A DNA stretch of 5,086 nucleotides. Source: DASZHA01 sp049644325. Its GTDB lineage: Bacteria > Chloroflexota > Dormibacteria > DASZGP01. Under the pieces are notes generated by a model. It worked only from the letters and a program-made list of their open reading frames with translations, had not been told where the DNA came from and did no database searches. Shown piece after piece: positions 4,906-5,086 of this stretch; within the stretch, counting starts at the first letter, position 1; each line of letters starts with the position of its first letter. The position numbers and the translations under genes are program-made. The DNA lies in assembly GCA_049644325.1 (NCBI GenBank), contig JBARRR010000015.1:1-5086 (forward strand), written 5' to 3'.

Positions 4906-5086
4906 ATGCCGACACTGATGGCCGTCCACGCTCACCCGGACGACGAAGCGATCCAGACCGGTGGGGTGCTGGCGATGTACCCGCAGCGCGGCGTCCACAC
5001 CGTGCTGGTCACCTGCACCAACGGCGAGATGGGCGACTCCCCCGACGGCCTCAAGCCCGAGTCGGATGCCCACGACACGGTGGCAA
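4906..5086 (+). CDS. PIG-L/LmbE-family zinc deacetylase, N-terminal part, truncated by window edge
   Basis: The first 60 residues of a PIG-L-type (LmbE-like) metal-dependent N-acetyl-sugar deacetylase or amidase, the family of MshB and Mca in mycothiol metabolism. The signature AHPDDE is at 9-14: by comparison with MshB, H10 and D13 would bind zinc and D12 would be the catalytic base. The following TGG at 18-20 and the strand VLVTCTNGEMGD at 33-44 are also typical. The third zinc ligand (a later His) lies beyond the window. The frame continues past the right edge and most of the protein is missing. Whether it acts on a mycothiol-related compound or another acetylated amino sugar cannot be told from this part. 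The start is ATG 4906, with a -10-like hexamer 5 nt upstream. The gene is divergent from the DUF4260 gene. Confidence 0.92.
   Translation, partial: MPTLMAVHAHPDDEAIQTGGVLAMYPQRGVHTVLVTCTNGEMGDSPDGLKPESDAHDTVA

Overview
The window is a compact, strongly GC-rich bacterial segment (by eye about two thirds G+C) with eight genes, one cut at each edge. GC-rich codon use, one TTG start, and two genes whose -10-like hexamers sit almost against the start codon fit an actinobacterium or another GC-rich terrabacterial lineage such as Chloroflexota or Candidatus Dormibacterota. No marker gene here settles which.

From left to right: (1) the 3' part of an ABC-2 type transporter permease on the + strand; (2) a DinB-superfamily small protein and (3) the AAA+ ATPase RarA, both on the - strand, joined by an ATGA overlap with rarA first; (4) a small secreted, low-complexity protein on the + strand with a TTG start, a strong Shine-Dalgarno site, a duplicated 18-residue acidic/His motif and a strong terminator; (5) a metallo-beta-lactamase-fold hydrolase on the - strand; (6) a membrane-anchored DM13-domain protein on the + strand; (7) a four-helix DUF4260 membrane protein on the - strand; (8) the start of a PIG-L/LmbE-family zinc deacetylase on the + strand, running off the right edge.

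Orientation alternates almost throughout (+, -, -, +, -, +, -, +). Apart from rarA and the DinB-like gene, each gene is probably its own transcription unit. Three divergent intergenic regions (2575-2696, 3801-3877, 4841-4905) hold the promoters. Three tail-to-tail junctions are tight: a 20-bp overlap at 710-729, a 48-bp gap containing the terminator near 3104-3137, and a 3-bp gap at 4430-4432. No stretch over 300 bases lacks a gene.

There is no RNA gene, mobile element or CRISPR array that I can see, and the genes do not form one evident pathway. The most interesting part is the small secreted repeat protein with an 11-bp-period direct repeat upstream, which resembles an OmpR/PhoB-type regulator site. 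Next come the leaderless-type promoter signatures, the rarA/DinB-like coupling and the membrane-tethered DM13 protein. I do not see a clear new multi-gene system.
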